A DNA stretch of 64,000 nucleotides, from assembly GCA_014905825.1 (NCBI GenBank), contig JACGCN010000012.1:682001-746000 (forward strand), in the 5' to 3' direction. Source of the stretch: Lyophyllum atratum (lineage: Eukaryota; Basidiomycota; Agaricomycetes; Agaricales; Lyophyllaceae). Below the pieces are notes generated by a model. The model did not search any database. It had not been told where the DNA came from and saw only the letters and a program-made list of their open reading frames with translations. A program made the position numbers and the translations under genes. Positions 36,946-49,646 of this stretch are shown here, one piece after another (the first letter of the stretch is position 1; each line of letters opens with the position of its first letter).

Positions 36946-37654
36946 TCAAGCACAGAATTCCCGTCTCCACAGGAACCGGCGAGTCGGGTGTGTATCCCAG
37001 TCAAGCTCCATGTCTGCTTCGTCGGTGTCGTTCGAAACCAAACCTGGTAACACCCATCATCAGCACGTCATGAAAACCAAAGTCAGCAGGAGGGAAACAC
37101 TGACCATTGCCAGCCCACTCAATCCTAACGGAGTGATTTCCCGGAGGCACGACGACCACACCCGAGCTGAACTTCTTGGCAAGGCACTCGCTGAACTTTT
37201 CTCCACAAGTCTCTGTCGAGTTGCGAACGATACGCGTCGTCAATCCACGTAGCACGTTGTCCACATACACCCCCATACGAAGGTCCCGCGTGTCGATGGC
37301 CATTAGGCTCAACCGATGCGCCTTCTTGTCGTCGAGGTTGTACTCAATGGGATCAGGGTGGACACCATCGGAGCCGGGAACGAAGGCCATGATTTCGTAA
37401 GTGTGGAGCAACTTTGTCGGCTTCGCGCAGGCGACAGCTACGCGCTTGACATCGGTCTCCTTGATTGGCGCACGGGTCGAGCGGATGGGGCGGCGAGGAA
37501 GAGTCAAACGTATGTAAGACGCGAGAGAAATCATTGTGTCTTTCAAGATGGAGTTTCAGTAGGTTAGAAAGATGCTCACGGAAGGAGAAAAGATCTTACA
37601 GAGAAATTCGTAGAGCAAAAATAGCACAACGATGACCTTGATCGCACGATTCAT
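36946..37654 (-). CDS. Small single-pass membrane protein of unknown function
   Basis: The frame starts (conservatively) at MNRAIKVIVVLFLLYEFL, a membrane helix. After a short intron comes a main exon of about 170 residues: TMISLASYIRLTLPRRPIRS, HTYEIMAFVPGSDGVHPD, IEYNLDDKKAHRLSLMAIDT, RDLRMGVYVDNVLRGLTT, CGEKFSECLAKKFSSG and VVVVPPGNHSVRIEWAGNG. A last exon ends LVSNDTDEADMELDW and so on, with a TGA at 36948-36946. The layout is a type II-like anchor with a beta-rich outer domain (PPGNHSVRIEW resembles the edge of an immunoglobulin-like or carbohydrate-binding sandwich). I do not recognise the family. Upstream exons at 37724 and 37810 join in phase (YDDSDDGTPAG, then PKRRKKENWSIVFGG), so the protein may have a longer cytosolic N-terminus. 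Confidence 0.55.
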
Positions 37655-37824
37655 AAGACTCCTCAGACGCGCCGTTTTCCCGCCGAATACGATGGACCAG
37701 TTCTCCTTCTTTCTTCGCTTAGGTCTGAAGGATGAACCGGTAAACAATCCGCATCAGAACGCCGAAGGTCTTGCTTACCCTGCTGGAGTCCCGTCATCCG
37801 AGTCGTCGTACTGTTACAGGCACG

Positions 37825-40800
37825 TCAGCCGTATTCATCAATCTGGGTCCCATGCCTTACGATCAGACAGAGAGAGCGCGGGAAGTGAGACATTTCCCCA
37901 GTGGAATCCAAATAAACTCTGGGATCTGTCTATCGTTTGATGTCCCTTTCGTCAGAGATAACGTGAGGCGATATGCGAGGAAAGTTGTACCTTCAGTGGG
38001 GCAGGGTGACAAGTAATTTGCTCCAGGCGGCCAGATCTTCCGTTGTCCCGACGGAGATTCTTCAAGCGAAATACGGCCTTGAAGAGCTAATGGACAAGAA
38101 AAAATGTATCAGAAATGGACGACCAAGCAATCCGACCGAAGAAATACCTCGGGCATTGTCTGACAATGAGCATCAGTACTACTGCGACTAGAGCAAAGAG
38201 TGGAAGTGGGCGTACATGATCAACGAAGCTAATTCCTGGGCACTTGTGTAGCCCCATTCCCTGAATTGACGGTGTCTTGCGGTCGGGATCGACGTCGAAA
38301 GGATGTGTGAAATCTTGAGGCTACAGGATGACTCTAGTCAGCGTGATGGGTGTGCGAAGAGACATTCACGAACATTCATGTGGGCTTTGCCGAAATCTGC
38401 GAAGATCCGTTCGCCGGCATGGACAGGGATATCGGGAAGTCCGTGATCTTGGGGAATTACATCATCCTGAACCACGTCGCGCCACAGTCCCAGGGGTTGT
38501 CCAATACCTGTAAATGGCGGTGTTACTCTTATCATAAATCACCAACAAGTGTCGCAAACGTAGAACTTACGCTGTGCTTCGCGGATATAACCCATAATCT
38601 TCGCATTGGCTTGCTCTTTGCGTGCCTCGGCCGGCGTGAGTGTTGAAAGTCGAATGATCTCTTTCCGTTCCTTGATGTGGTCATCATCGAGGTAGAAGTC
38701 TATGGCCTGAGCGCAAGCTTTATAGACATGTCAGAACTAATGTTCCTCGCAACGAACGGAGTTTTCACATACCGTTCGCGTATTTGACAGATGTAACAAC
38801 GGCCAATCCAATGATGTTGGCTATAATCCTGGGCTCTTCCAGCCCTTCTTCTCGCACTATAATTTCGTCGAATGCGTGATCGGCTGGGACATCCACAAGG
38901 GGCTCGAGATGCCCCTCCTTAGTTAATTTGCCCAGTCGAAAGGCCTCAGTACGATTTGATTTGACGATCCTATCAAGAAAAGTCATTGCCGAATGCTGTG
39001 ACAAAGTTTTGCCTTCTTCAGACATCTCGAGACGGATGCGATTGAAGTACGACAAGAGGTCATTCAGAACACCTTCCAGAGTGTCTTTGATTGTCTAAGA
39101 TGAGGGTGTCATTAGGCGAGAATTCGGAGGCAAGAACCCTACAAACCGGTTCAGCTTTCGTCTTTGGAATCGGGAGGACTTTCTTGATCTCTTTGTTCAG
39201 CATCTTGGCCGTCTCTAAGGCACGCATGCGGGTCGCCCACCCAGACTCTGGATCGATGTTCCGGAACACATACCTAAATTATGACTCAAGCAAGAGAAAC
39301 ATTGAAGTCAAGGAGGGACCTACGCGTATAAGGCCGCAAATTCTTCGTGTCTTGTCGTTACCTGGTCGCTTTCCTCGGATACAGAGAGACCACACTGCAA
39401 TATGGTGAATAAAGGCCAGCTACTTGTGCATGGAAGGACTCACAAGTGTCGCACAAACCCATTGAGTACATGTGGCGTTTACAACGTCGCGCACGATATC
39501 GACCGAGCTATGACCATTTGCCTTCCTGCAAGAATTCAGGTTACCGTCGCGATGCTCCAAATATATATATAGACATACACCGATTTGTCTTGAATGAGAG
39601 CGGCTGCCGTCTTTCCAAAATAGTTTCCATATCGAGCGAGCGCACCCTTGTCCGGAATGAGTGCAAAAAGGGTCTAGGTATGAAAAGGCATGATTAATAG
39701 ATGCTTGCAAACCCTACATAGATCGCACATACCATCATGAGGTCTCGGTCATGCCTGATTGAATGGGAGGTTAATACGTAGATGCGGATTCGAATAAAAT
39801 AAGACAACATACAGCTGTTCATCGTTGAAGCCAAGGAAGAATCTATAGGATCGAATTGAACGTGTGATCCCTTTTAGAGTAGAGATGAACTTGCCCGTAA
39901 CCATTTGATAAGGCTTTGAGATCATTCCCATAGATAGTGGAATACGCAGCAGATTTGTTGAAGACGTGGCTGATAGCTTTCCTGGTTTCTACTATGCGAA
40001 CTGTCTGGACTTTGGGTCGTTCAAAGGAGTAGGTGATTCCAAGCGAGGGTGAGTGATAAAGTTGACTGCGAAGTAAGTTCTCGGCTGTCTTGGGACACGT
40101 CAACGGGAAGAGGCTGTAAACATTGTCATATGGATAATTCCTCGGGAGATTGCGCTGCAGGACTGGACATAGTAGATTAATAAATGAAAAAGGGTGATTG
40201 GGGAATAGCCGCTCACGCTTTGGCAACCAGGTGTTGAATGCACCGTTGTTAGGGGCCGTGGCACAATCTTTGAAGCCCCAGTGGGTCAACTTCCCAGCTG
40301 AAGAACGTCCTCGAATTGGCGTTGTTAATATTGGCCTAGTCAAGAAGACTCACGAGTAAGGTCCGTCGTAAATCGGGGATCGCTGCGGATCACCGTCACC
40401 TGCATTAAGATTCAATACCATACTGAAGACGAGGATCCATTACCATAACTCACCAAATCGACGAGGAGTGCGTACGTCTATAGTGGTCACTATGAATTGT
40501 ATGGTCGCGCGGTTGGGGGAGGGCACGTACCAACGTATAGCCTAAAGACAGTCCGGATGTGGCGATCACTTCCTCAGCATGTAAACCGGGCTGTCATGAT
40601 GATCAGACATTTTCAAAATGATTTATTTCGTACTCACATAGAGTTCCAAAGCATCGATAGATCCGTACAAGACTTCAGCAGCCTTTGCGATCGTAGGGTC
40701 AGAATTCCACTCAGTGAAGCTCTTGAGCGCTGCAAATGAATCGGTGAGATAGCAGTTAGAAGAGATATGTGAAAGGGGATACGTTTAAGACCCAAAAACT

Positions 40801-42724
40801 TCCTAAACTCGTTCAAAGTGCCCGCTTTCCAAAGTCTAGCCTGTTCAATCACGACGAGCTCCCTTGGCCGGAAAGAGAGTGGGACGCTGCGTCCGCGAGC
40901 TACGCCTGCAACCTGTTCGGTTGCATCCTGAAGGACGCGAGCAAGGTCTTCGTCCTTGAATCGTGAGTCCGAGCCCTTTCGAATGCTTGGCAATCAAGTC
41001 AGGTGTGAACTCTGCGATGATGGAGTAAGGATTACCGAGCAAAGTTTCGTAGCCTTCGGTTCGGGTTTTGCGACATGGCGCCACGAAATATGCCTTGGAA
41101 TGTACGAGCGCTAATCTGGATGAATACAGCGTCAGCCGATTGATAATGGACAGGTGGAAAGGCCTGACATTGGAGATAGCACTGGAGATATCCTGTTCCT
41201 CAGACAGGTTTCGTTCGGAATCCACAGCCTGCTCAAAAGCCTCAACATCTTGCGCCGATGCCATTGAAGACCAATGCTGCGTGTATTTTGAGCGACGGCA
41301 ACATGCTAGATGGTAATGTTACGAACCGAGTATAGGAGACTAAATTCGACAGTAGAATTATGGCCTTTGCCTTTCTCAGATTGCTTGAGATCCTGGATAA
41401 TAGTTTGGCATAGATGAACGATACAGCACGCAGCAAGCTTACAATCAGGACATCTAAGCCTGGACCGGGGCCGACGTTCGAAAGCCCTGCGACGACCTTC
41501 AGAAAGTCTTCCACGACAACATTCTTGAACTGTATGCAATTGATAGACCGAGCGATTTTAAAGATCTCGTCATCCTGTGCAGCAAGACGGGGACTCAGTG
41601 CGCCATCAGCAGAGTCTTGCTCCGATGGGTCAACCCATTTCTTGCCCTCATTGTTGAGCAGAAGGTGACGTGCAATGAACTGGTGAGGCATAAGAATGAG
41701 AACATACGCATTCAAATGATGATCATAACGTACATTATGGTTCCTGTTCCATAAAATGAGAAGTGCCGAAACCGCAGGCGAGAGAAACATGGCGCGATCG
41801 TCGACAAAACAATCCGGCGAGAGCATGCCCCTCCCATCCTTGGCGCGCACCAAGTCCGCCTCGGAATCAGTCTCACCGTACAGAGGGGAGAGGTCCAGAG
41901 TTGGCGAAGTCTGGTTGTATTCAGGCCTGTTCTCGTTGACGCGGACAAGGGAAAGCTGGCGAAAGTGGAATGAGTGTCATATTAAGACCTTCGAAACAAG
42001 GGACATACTGAGATGACCGTGGAAAGTGCAACACAAAGACTGTTGATTCCGTTGGGATGATCAGCATGTTGTGAACTCTTCAAGAGATTGTCGAAAACAA
42101 GATGGGGCTCTGGAAGTGATGTGGACCCGGGTCTTTCAGACCTGCGCGCAAACGGATACTGCTCCCCAGAAGACTGTGACCGATTAGCGAGGAAATTCGT
42201 AGGCTTGGTGCGTTGTGGGCTATGTACTATAGGGACCCGTCAGTCAAGAGAACCCTCATGCTAACCCTTCTCCACTCACGTAACGCTACCGCAGCTTCGT
42301 TGAGTTTCTTCGTGTCCTTGCTAGCCGATGTCATATACTTCATGCCATCTTGGAACTAGATAGCATATTAGATGCGTTGTTTGAGAGTAATATGCAGCGA
42401 ACATACAACGTGCTGCCTATCGTCGATTTCAGTGGATGTGCCGAACAGACTAGTACCAAGATTCGCGAATGCTTTCTGAACATGGTACATCGTCATCACA
42501 GGGGGGAAAAGTCTTGAAAGATCTGTACACACCACGATCCTTGGCGACACCGGAGCGGCAACGGGTACTTTGTCGTTTGTCTTCTTACCAAATAAGCGAG
42601 TAACATAGGGAATGATAGTCGAATAGATGGGTTGTAGACGAGCGCTCGGCGGTTGTACTGCAATGCCAGTACCATCGGTATCGTCATCACCATAGGAGAC
42701 AGCTTGTGTAGGCTGATTGAACAT
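37825..42724 (-). CDS. Ppo-type fatty-acid oxygenase: heme dioxygenase-P450 fusion
   Basis: A large multi-exon gene. The N-terminal heme-peroxidase-like dioxygenase domain is shown by KAFANLGTSLFGTSTEIDDR, HPNGINSLCVALSTVI, NQTSPTLDLSPLYGETDSEA, MLSPDCFVDDRAMFLSPAVS, LLILWNRNHN and VEFSLLYS. The C-terminal cytochrome P450 part includes HWGFKDCATAPNNGAFNTW, NLPRNYPYDNVYSLFPLTCP, an ExxR motif in IMGYIREAQR, and the heme-thiolate loop GMGLHKCPGISF. It ends VYLDSTGEMSHFPRS. Relatives (psi-factor-producing oxygenases, linoleate diol synthases) convert linoleic or oleic acid to hydroperoxides and then diols or epoxides that control sporulation and development. In my splice model two heme-site histidine motifs of the dioxygenase half are altered (see findings), while the P450 Cys is present. 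Confidence 0.9.
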
Positions 42725-44345
42725 CGAGGATCGTGCGCAGCGAGGGGGGGCGACGTGAGTTGGTGTATTGAAATCCTACAATGCCACCTCATGATTATTT
42801 AAAGGTGTTGTGCCATCCAGCGAAGCGCGGGACAGACTCCAAATGTCACATAAGCGCCAGCACAGTATATTTACACGCGTTCGACGGTTGTTTTTGGGGC
42901 GTCCAAACGGGAGCACTTATCCTAAAAGGTTCCAAATACCGCAGCAATCGCACTCCTACCGGACCCATTCTGTGTTTGCGACAGGGTGGTAGCCAGTAGC
43001 CGCGTGAACCCTGAGGATCAAATTCGACGTGCAGGCGCATAACATAACTGCCAGCAGGGCCAATCGAAGTGCAACTCCATCAAGAGGGAAACTAGTGTTT
43101 GTGTAAGCTCATTGCCTGCACGTGGAGTGCTGCACGTAGCCAGACTTAGGCCGAAGGACGTGTTAGATCCAAGATGGCAGAATGAGATGGGGGAGTACAA
43201 TCACCGGACGCGTCAGGAGGTGAAAGCATGGCAGTGCGGTTGAGGCCCCGTAGAGCTTGGCTATTGGGCCTCATAGGCAATGTTGTCGCAAGTACATTTG
43301 TTTGAGCAGTGCTTAGTACTTACTTACTATCATTGCGTTCAAGATCGTGTGTTGAATAGAGCAGTTTTGGTGAGGATCGATCTAGCAGTGCTTGAGGTTT
43401 CTCGAAAGATGATTGGTTCTAAGCCCTCTGATTAGCAATAGGAGAACGAGAAAGCTCCAGAAAAGCAATCGAACATATGTCGGACAATTGTCAGAGTTTG
43501 GTCAGAGTACCAAAACTGGTTGCCCTGTCACTGTCGGCATTTGCCGTGATATGAACTTGTGGCGTCGTCCTACCAAGTCCTACCCAAACTTCAGCCTACA
43601 ACGTGCTCAACAGCATGCACAATCTATGTGAACGTCCTCAACTCCTTGCTCGCTTCCTTGAATATCATATACCTCACCCCCAATCAAGACCTGATCCAGC
43701 AAAGGGCTCATTCTATCGCTGATACCCAACTTAACTCTTTCTGGCTCGATATTTCAATATTGTTCAATGAGCCCTTTTCTCGATCGATCACGGTTAGCCC
43801 TTTTCTCGACTCTCGATGAGGTTCGCTCACATGATGTCTGCCTCGCTCTGGTTTTGACTAGGAGTATTCCCCCGACGTTCGGCTGCGTTTCATATCTATG
43901 TGACAACGTTGGAACTTCATATACGATGGCTCCCTGGCGCTAATCCATTCGGTTTCTGGCCGGAATACTCATTTCATCGGATTGAGAATCTGAACAGCCC
44001 GGGACCGGTGTTTTTTTTCGGCGGTCCCGCGCTTGTTGGGAAGCACCCTTACTGCGTTTGAAGCACCTCGCTCCATGCACCAACCACGATGCAGTCAATG
44101 CTGTGATGAACACACTCCGATTCAAGCACAACCTGTGGTGCTACTTGACTCTGAGATTCTCCTGGTCTGCACGCCCTTTCAACGATGCAGGCAACTGCCG
44201 CGTTCAACCTGTCCATCGCGTACTGCAGGACATGCCTATTCCGACTGTCCAATTCGTGCATTCCAATTAAAAATAGACGCCGACCACCTGTCTTTAAAGA
44301 GGGTATCTTTCTTTTGTTCACCATCGATCGTTTTTTCATCCCAAG
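42725..44345. other. Long divergent intergenic region
   Basis: 1.6 kb between the starts of the Ppo gene (minus) and the DUF2235 gene (plus). It contains a small GC hairpin near 44000-44032 (gggacc ... ggtccc around a T tract). No coding frame recognised. Confidence 0.4.
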
Positions 44346-46443
44346 ATGAGTTCAACTACCGTCCAGACGGCACCCGCCTCTCGTAACCTTATCTTGTGCT
44401 TCGACGGCACGGGAAACAAGTTCGGCGAGGTGAGTCGTATCAACCTAGCGACGGAAAGGAAGCTAGCTAATGAGCTATCGAAACTGCGTTAACAGACTGT
44501 GGGGAGATTTCCATGTTCAAAAAAAAAACCCGCTGATATCCTTGTAGAACTCCAACATAGTTCGCTTTTTCCACGCCCTTATCAAGGATGACCACGAGCG
44601 ACAGCTTGTATACTATCAGGTGAGCACTCTCAGATTATCATCGCTTTTAATCACGTCTGACTTGAATATAGCCCGGGATAGGAACATACAATAAGCGTCA
44701 ATTCATCACCCGTTCAGCCTCTGCGATTGCTTCGAAAATCGATGCAGGTGTTGCTCTCCATATCAATGACCATGTGAAGGAAGGGTAAGTCAGCTTTCGC
44801 CACCTCACAATCGATAATGAAGTAGTGTCCGCAGATATCAATACATCATGCGCAATTACCGGTGCGTTCTCTAATTTGGCTTCGATTATCAACGACCACT
44901 GATCAAAGCGAAAACTCGATACAGCAAAGGCGATAAGATTAGCCTCTTCGGATTTTCTCGTGGGGGTAAGTGGCGCATCATCACGTCAAAAATCTTCTCA
45001 CAAACGCTTTACGATGATCCAGCACATACGGCTCGAGTTGTAGCCGGCATGCTCTACAAGGTGTGTATGAAGCACTGCCTTTGGATATGCTTCTCAAAAT
45101 CTACCTTAGGTCGGTATCCTGCCCGCGCACAATGATCAACAGCTCGATTTTGCCTTCTCTGTATATCAAATGACGGGCAATGAAGGCTACGATCTAAGCA
45201 AGGAATTCAAACGGACGTTTGCGTATGTGAGACGGCTTAACATCCTTACCTCGGTGTCTGATATTACAAATAGAATGCCAGTGACCGTCGAGTTCGTCGG
45301 AGTATGGTAGGACCCCGCCAGCGTTATTAACACGATATGATTGATCAGAGCCTTGTTTATTCTAGGGATACCGTTTCCTCAGTCGGCATAATTCCTCGCT
45401 CCCATCCGTACACCTCAGTCAACTACGCTGTAAAGCACTTCCGTCACGCGCTAGCACTTGATGAGCGGCGAGCTCGATTCCGTCCAAATGTGTGGAATGA
45501 ACCAACTCTGCAACGCGAACAGGAGCTAGATGTCGATGAGCCAGATATCGAATTCCCTGGGCAAGGGTCCGTTTCCAGGGACGACTGGGTATACACACCT
45601 CCTAGCCGCGATGTTTGCGATGTCCAGGAAGTTTGGTTCTCAGGTAGATTGCATGCTGCTTGTCTAAACTTGGCCTAACCTTCCTCGCTCTGCAGGATGC
45701 CACGCCGATGTCGGAGGTGGATCCCATAACAACAAGATCCAGGAGAGCCTTTCTTATATCCCTCTGCGTTGGATGATCAAAGAGTGCCTTTTGACTGGAA
45801 CGGGTATCCTTTTCGACCTCCAATACTTGAGGTATCTGGGGATTAACGTTCAGACGCTCGCGGACGAGTTAAAGGACAAGGGTCTGGATTTGGAAGCCCT
45901 CGGCTTCACTTCTGACGTGCTGGAGCAGGAGTCAAAGACTGGGCCCGAGAGGCCTACCATTTTAGCACCCCACACAAGTACACAGCATACTCTGTCGCAG
46001 CCCAATCACTTGCGGCATGCCCGTCACTTATCGCATGCTATCAGCGGTCTCAGGGCCCGTGCTGATATAGCGGCCAAGATCTTTGATCAACTCGTGGAAG
46101 CGAGAGCATGGTGGGGCCTTGAGATTTTGCCCATGCTCGCTACATACCAGAAGGCCGACGGGGAGTGGGTCCGCAAGAGAATGTCAGTCCTGTTATCCCT
46201 ATTCTGACGTGTCCTTGATGAATTGATGGTGTCTTCCGAACCAGGCGTAACTTCGGTCAGGGAAGATACATACCTTTCTACGAAGACGAAATCAAGGTTC
46301 ACATCTCTGTCAAGCTCAGAATGGAAGCCGAAGGATACATTCCAGCTGCTTACAATTGGGACGATGTCGAGAAATCCGATATGCTGACGTGGGTTGGAGA
46401 CAAGGAGGTCGAGAAGAAGGAGGAGATGGTGAATCAGTCCTGA
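44346..46443 (+). CDS. DUF2235 alpha/beta hydrolase (Tle1-like phospholipase family)
   Basis: About nine exons; exon 1 (44346-44429) gives MSSTTVQTAPASRNLILCFD ending GTGNKFGE. The DUF2235 signatures are present: LCFDGTGN near the start, the nucleophile elbow SLFGFSRGAHTARVVAGMLY (GFSRG, GxSxG) and WFSGCHADVGGGSHNNKI with the catalytic-type Asp. The C-terminal part (PLRWMIKECLLTGTGILF, then GRYIPFYEDEIKVHISVKLR) is the usual family end. Bacterial homologues are type VI secreted phospholipases; fungal ones are common and mostly uncharacterised, so a lipase or esterase role in the cytosol is inferred. It points the same way as the patatin gene 0.9 kb downstream. Confidence 0.9.
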
Positions 46444-47318
46444 GTTTTTTCTTCTATTCTGCAATATGCATGACAGTGCCGAGTGTATCTTTCTTCCACG
46501 CCTCTATCTACCCTTGCGTTTCGACTAGACCAGTCATCTTCTTCTCTATGTGCAAATTGTATCGATATAATTGATGGTAACGGGTCTACTGAATGACGGC
46601 GGATTGAAAGAAATTTCGTGACCAAAGTCATCAAATCTCGTTGCAGCCTGTGTATGCACACAGGCCTGACGATCTCCCTAACACGATCTTCAGGAGAAAA
46701 AGACCAATTGCGTGATTTGCTATTTAATAGCGTTCGTTAATCGTCGTTTGTCATAGAACTTCGTCTGATTGTGTTGAACCAAACTGGCTTGAAGCGCAGA
46801 TACGCATCCCATTTTGACCCTGAGGTTCCGGTGAGAAACTCTTATCAGTTAAGATAGTCGGTATGCGACTTTTGAGAGATTACTAGCGCGATCGAAATAC
46901 ATAATAGGTTACGGGAGGTTACGGGCCGTTCAAATGTTCACGGTGGTTCTAGACAAGCAAGGCCAAATAAGAGGTTCAACGATTTGTTGAATCACGACAG
47001 ATCACCTGTTATCATCACCAGTGGTACCCCACGACTTGGAGAACATCACAGTATCAGGACTCCTCGGTGCTGGAAGGAGTCGAGATCCACTCATAGCGCT
47101 TCCCAAGATCCCATTCTACCATGCTGATATTCTCGATGTCATGATAACGGCGTTCACCGATATCTAATAGTAACGACTTCCATCGCGAATGTTTTCGTCC
47201 GTGAACAGTCACGATAATCGATTACTGGCGCTAAGGGCATGGATTCACCGAGCGCTAATACCCTGACATGAAAACCTTAAAGCTGGCATTGTAACTGATC
47301 AATAGACACATAACCAAC
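46444..47318. other. Gap between DUF2235 and patatin genes
   Basis: 3' UTR and promoter space. No coding frame or element recognised. Confidence 0.4.
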
Positions 47319-49646
47319 ATGGTCGTTGCCTGTGGTATGTCTCAAACGCTGGTAATAATCATCATGCTAGTCTCTAACGCATACTTCATTCGCAGCTCCA
47401 AACCAGCTGAAGCGCATCCTCGTCATTGATGGAGGGGGGTTCCGCGGATTCGGTAGCCTTCTCGTCCTTCAAGAACTTATGAAACTTGTTCAATCCCGTG
47501 CTCGACAAACTCTTCTTCCTTGCGATGTTTTCGATCTCATTTGCGGAACTTCCACCGGAGGCCTCATTGCTGTTCTCCTTGGTCGGCTCGGTTTGGATTG
47601 TCTCACGGCTATCGAGATATACAAAGAACTTGTTATCAGTATTTGTGGTGCCAACGAGTCGGTCTTTTGGGAAAACCTCCTGAAATCTGTCGACCGTGGT
47701 CTCGAATCGACCTCATTTGAACATTCCCTAGCGAAGGTCATTGAGAAGCATACTGGATTAGCGGACACTCCGATGAAATTACAAGGCGACCGTGATATCC
47801 AGGACCACTCTAAAACCAGCGTAAGCTTCTTTTTTCCCCATCTCGATGTTTTTTTAATACAAAGCCCAGACTTTCATTACTATAACTTCAGAGGCACCAT
47901 TATACGACAACAGAACCCACTGTATTCGATCCTACCCCTCGCGCACCCGCCAGCCACCACCCTCTGATCATCAGTGGTCAATACGAGATGCCGTTCGGGG
48001 CACTCTGGCCTCAAACATATTTTTGCCAACTTTCTTCATAACATCCATGAACAGCTATGGCGACCCTGGTTTTGCCGGGTTCAGCAGCCCAGTCGCATTC
48101 TTACTAAAGGAAGCCAAGGAGCTATGGCCCAATGACAAGATCGGCGCCATCACGGTTTTGGGACCTAGCCTATCGCCACTCGCTCCCTCTAACCCTCGCC
48201 GGGAGTGGGCTGTGACGGACGCGTATGCCAAGAAATTCGTTGATAAAATTATGGCCAAATTACCACCACATGCCGCTAACCAGGACGCTCTGAGACTTAG
48301 CGCCTCAAATCTCGTCAAACAGTTCGTAACTCTTGCAGTTGACACGGAGATATCACATTCAGAATTTTCCACCAATCAGTTCGTCTCTTTTGCATGATGC
48401 AGTAATACTCGCTCATTGTTTCGCAGGCAGACTAGCATACGACTGTCTCCTCTTCTTGGCATCGATGACATCGACCTCGTTGACTGCTTCCACCTGGATG
48501 AGGTGGAAAAGGCTGTCAAGGTATGGATGCAAGATGAGGGCAAGAAATACATCATGGATATCGCGAATGGCCTCGTGGAGCTCAACGAGGAGCCACTGTC
48601 TGTGGACGACGCTCATTTTGTACTTCCTCCAAGCCCGCCGTCGACCACCAACCCGGGATATAATCCCCGGCTTGACGAACGTCGCCCTGAAACGATGATC
48701 GAATATCTCAAGTAGGCCTTCAACCGATTCGTGGTTCAATTCCTGACATCTGTGTTGGAAGAAATTATCGCATCTTCCTTATCATCGATGACTCAGGTTC
48801 AGTGTGTACCGTCCTGGCACTTCTCTTTTCCGCAAGCTCTAATCAAACCCCTGTTCAGATGGATGGCGATCGTTGGGTGGAAACTCGCGACGCCCTATTA
48901 GAAATCGCAGAACATGCTCTCCAACAGAATGTGAAAGAAATTGACATGATGTTCTTAAACAACCAAGCAATCTATCGTGGTATTCAGGTATCATTCATTT
49001 CAAAGTCTCTCGTATGTATTGGTCTGAGAATTGTCGCGTTAGGGCGCATCAACGATCATGACTATATTCGACACCGTGCGGCCGTCGGGTTAGTGAACTG
49101 TTCTTCGGGATATAGACATGCCACTGATTCATCTTTGCGCAGGCTATACGCCCACGGGAGCGACTCTTCATAAAGTGCTTGATGAGCATATAACGAGGCT
49201 GAACTGTGCGGTGAATACTATTGAATATGCTGCCATCAAGCCTCTGGACATCATCGTCCTCACGGACGGTGTCCCAAGTACGTGATATCCAATCTTGATC
49301 TTGTTGGCAACATCCCCAAACACCTGCCTCCAGCGGATAAGCCCAAGGATGTCCTTGTTGGTGCTGTCGCCCATATGAAACAAGAGAAGCATCATCCGAA
49401 TGCCATGGGTGTACAGATTGTTCAGATCGGCGACGATCCGGAGGCGATTCCTGCGCTGAAGGACCTCATGTTCGGTGATGTTGGGGTGAGCGGACATGCT
49501 GTCTTCCCCCCAGATCTCGATGCTGACAAGTCCCCCAGAGCATGGTTGATACCGTTCCATACAAGGGAAAACTCACCCCGCAGAGACTCGAAAGGATCTT
49601 GCTCGGTGGCTTGCACCCAAATATCCGTGCTATGATTCCGATCTGA
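47319..49646 (+). CDS. Patatin-like phospholipase fused to a von Willebrand A domain
   Basis: Ten exons (47319-47334, 47396-47820, 47894-48378, 48427-48711, 48762-48801, 48859-48987, 49043-49088, 49143-49277, 49334-49485, 49539-49646), all GT-AG and in phase, total 607 codons (606 aa). The N-terminal half is a patatin lipase: ILVIDGGGFRGFGSL (oxyanion GGGxRG), CGTSTGGLIAVLL (GxSxG serine), and YGDPGFAGFSSPVAFLLKEA with the dyad Asp in an unusual D-P-G setting. A linker rich in Pro (LPPSPPSTTNPGYNPRLDER) leads to a vWA domain with a full MIDAS site: FLIIDDSGSMDGDRWVE (DxSxS), SGYTPTGATLHKVLDE (Thr) and IIVLTDGVP (Asp), then MGVQIVQIGDDPEA. vWA domains bind proteins through a metal ion, so a lipid hydrolase targeted or regulated by protein contact is inferred. 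Exon 4 encodes the patatin C-terminus and the linker up to the vWA start, which argues for one polypeptide. Confidence 0.85.

Noticed and set aside
44000..44032. GC hairpin with T tract resembling a bacterial terminator
   Set aside because: Lies in a fungal intergenic region where such terminators are not used; likely chance.
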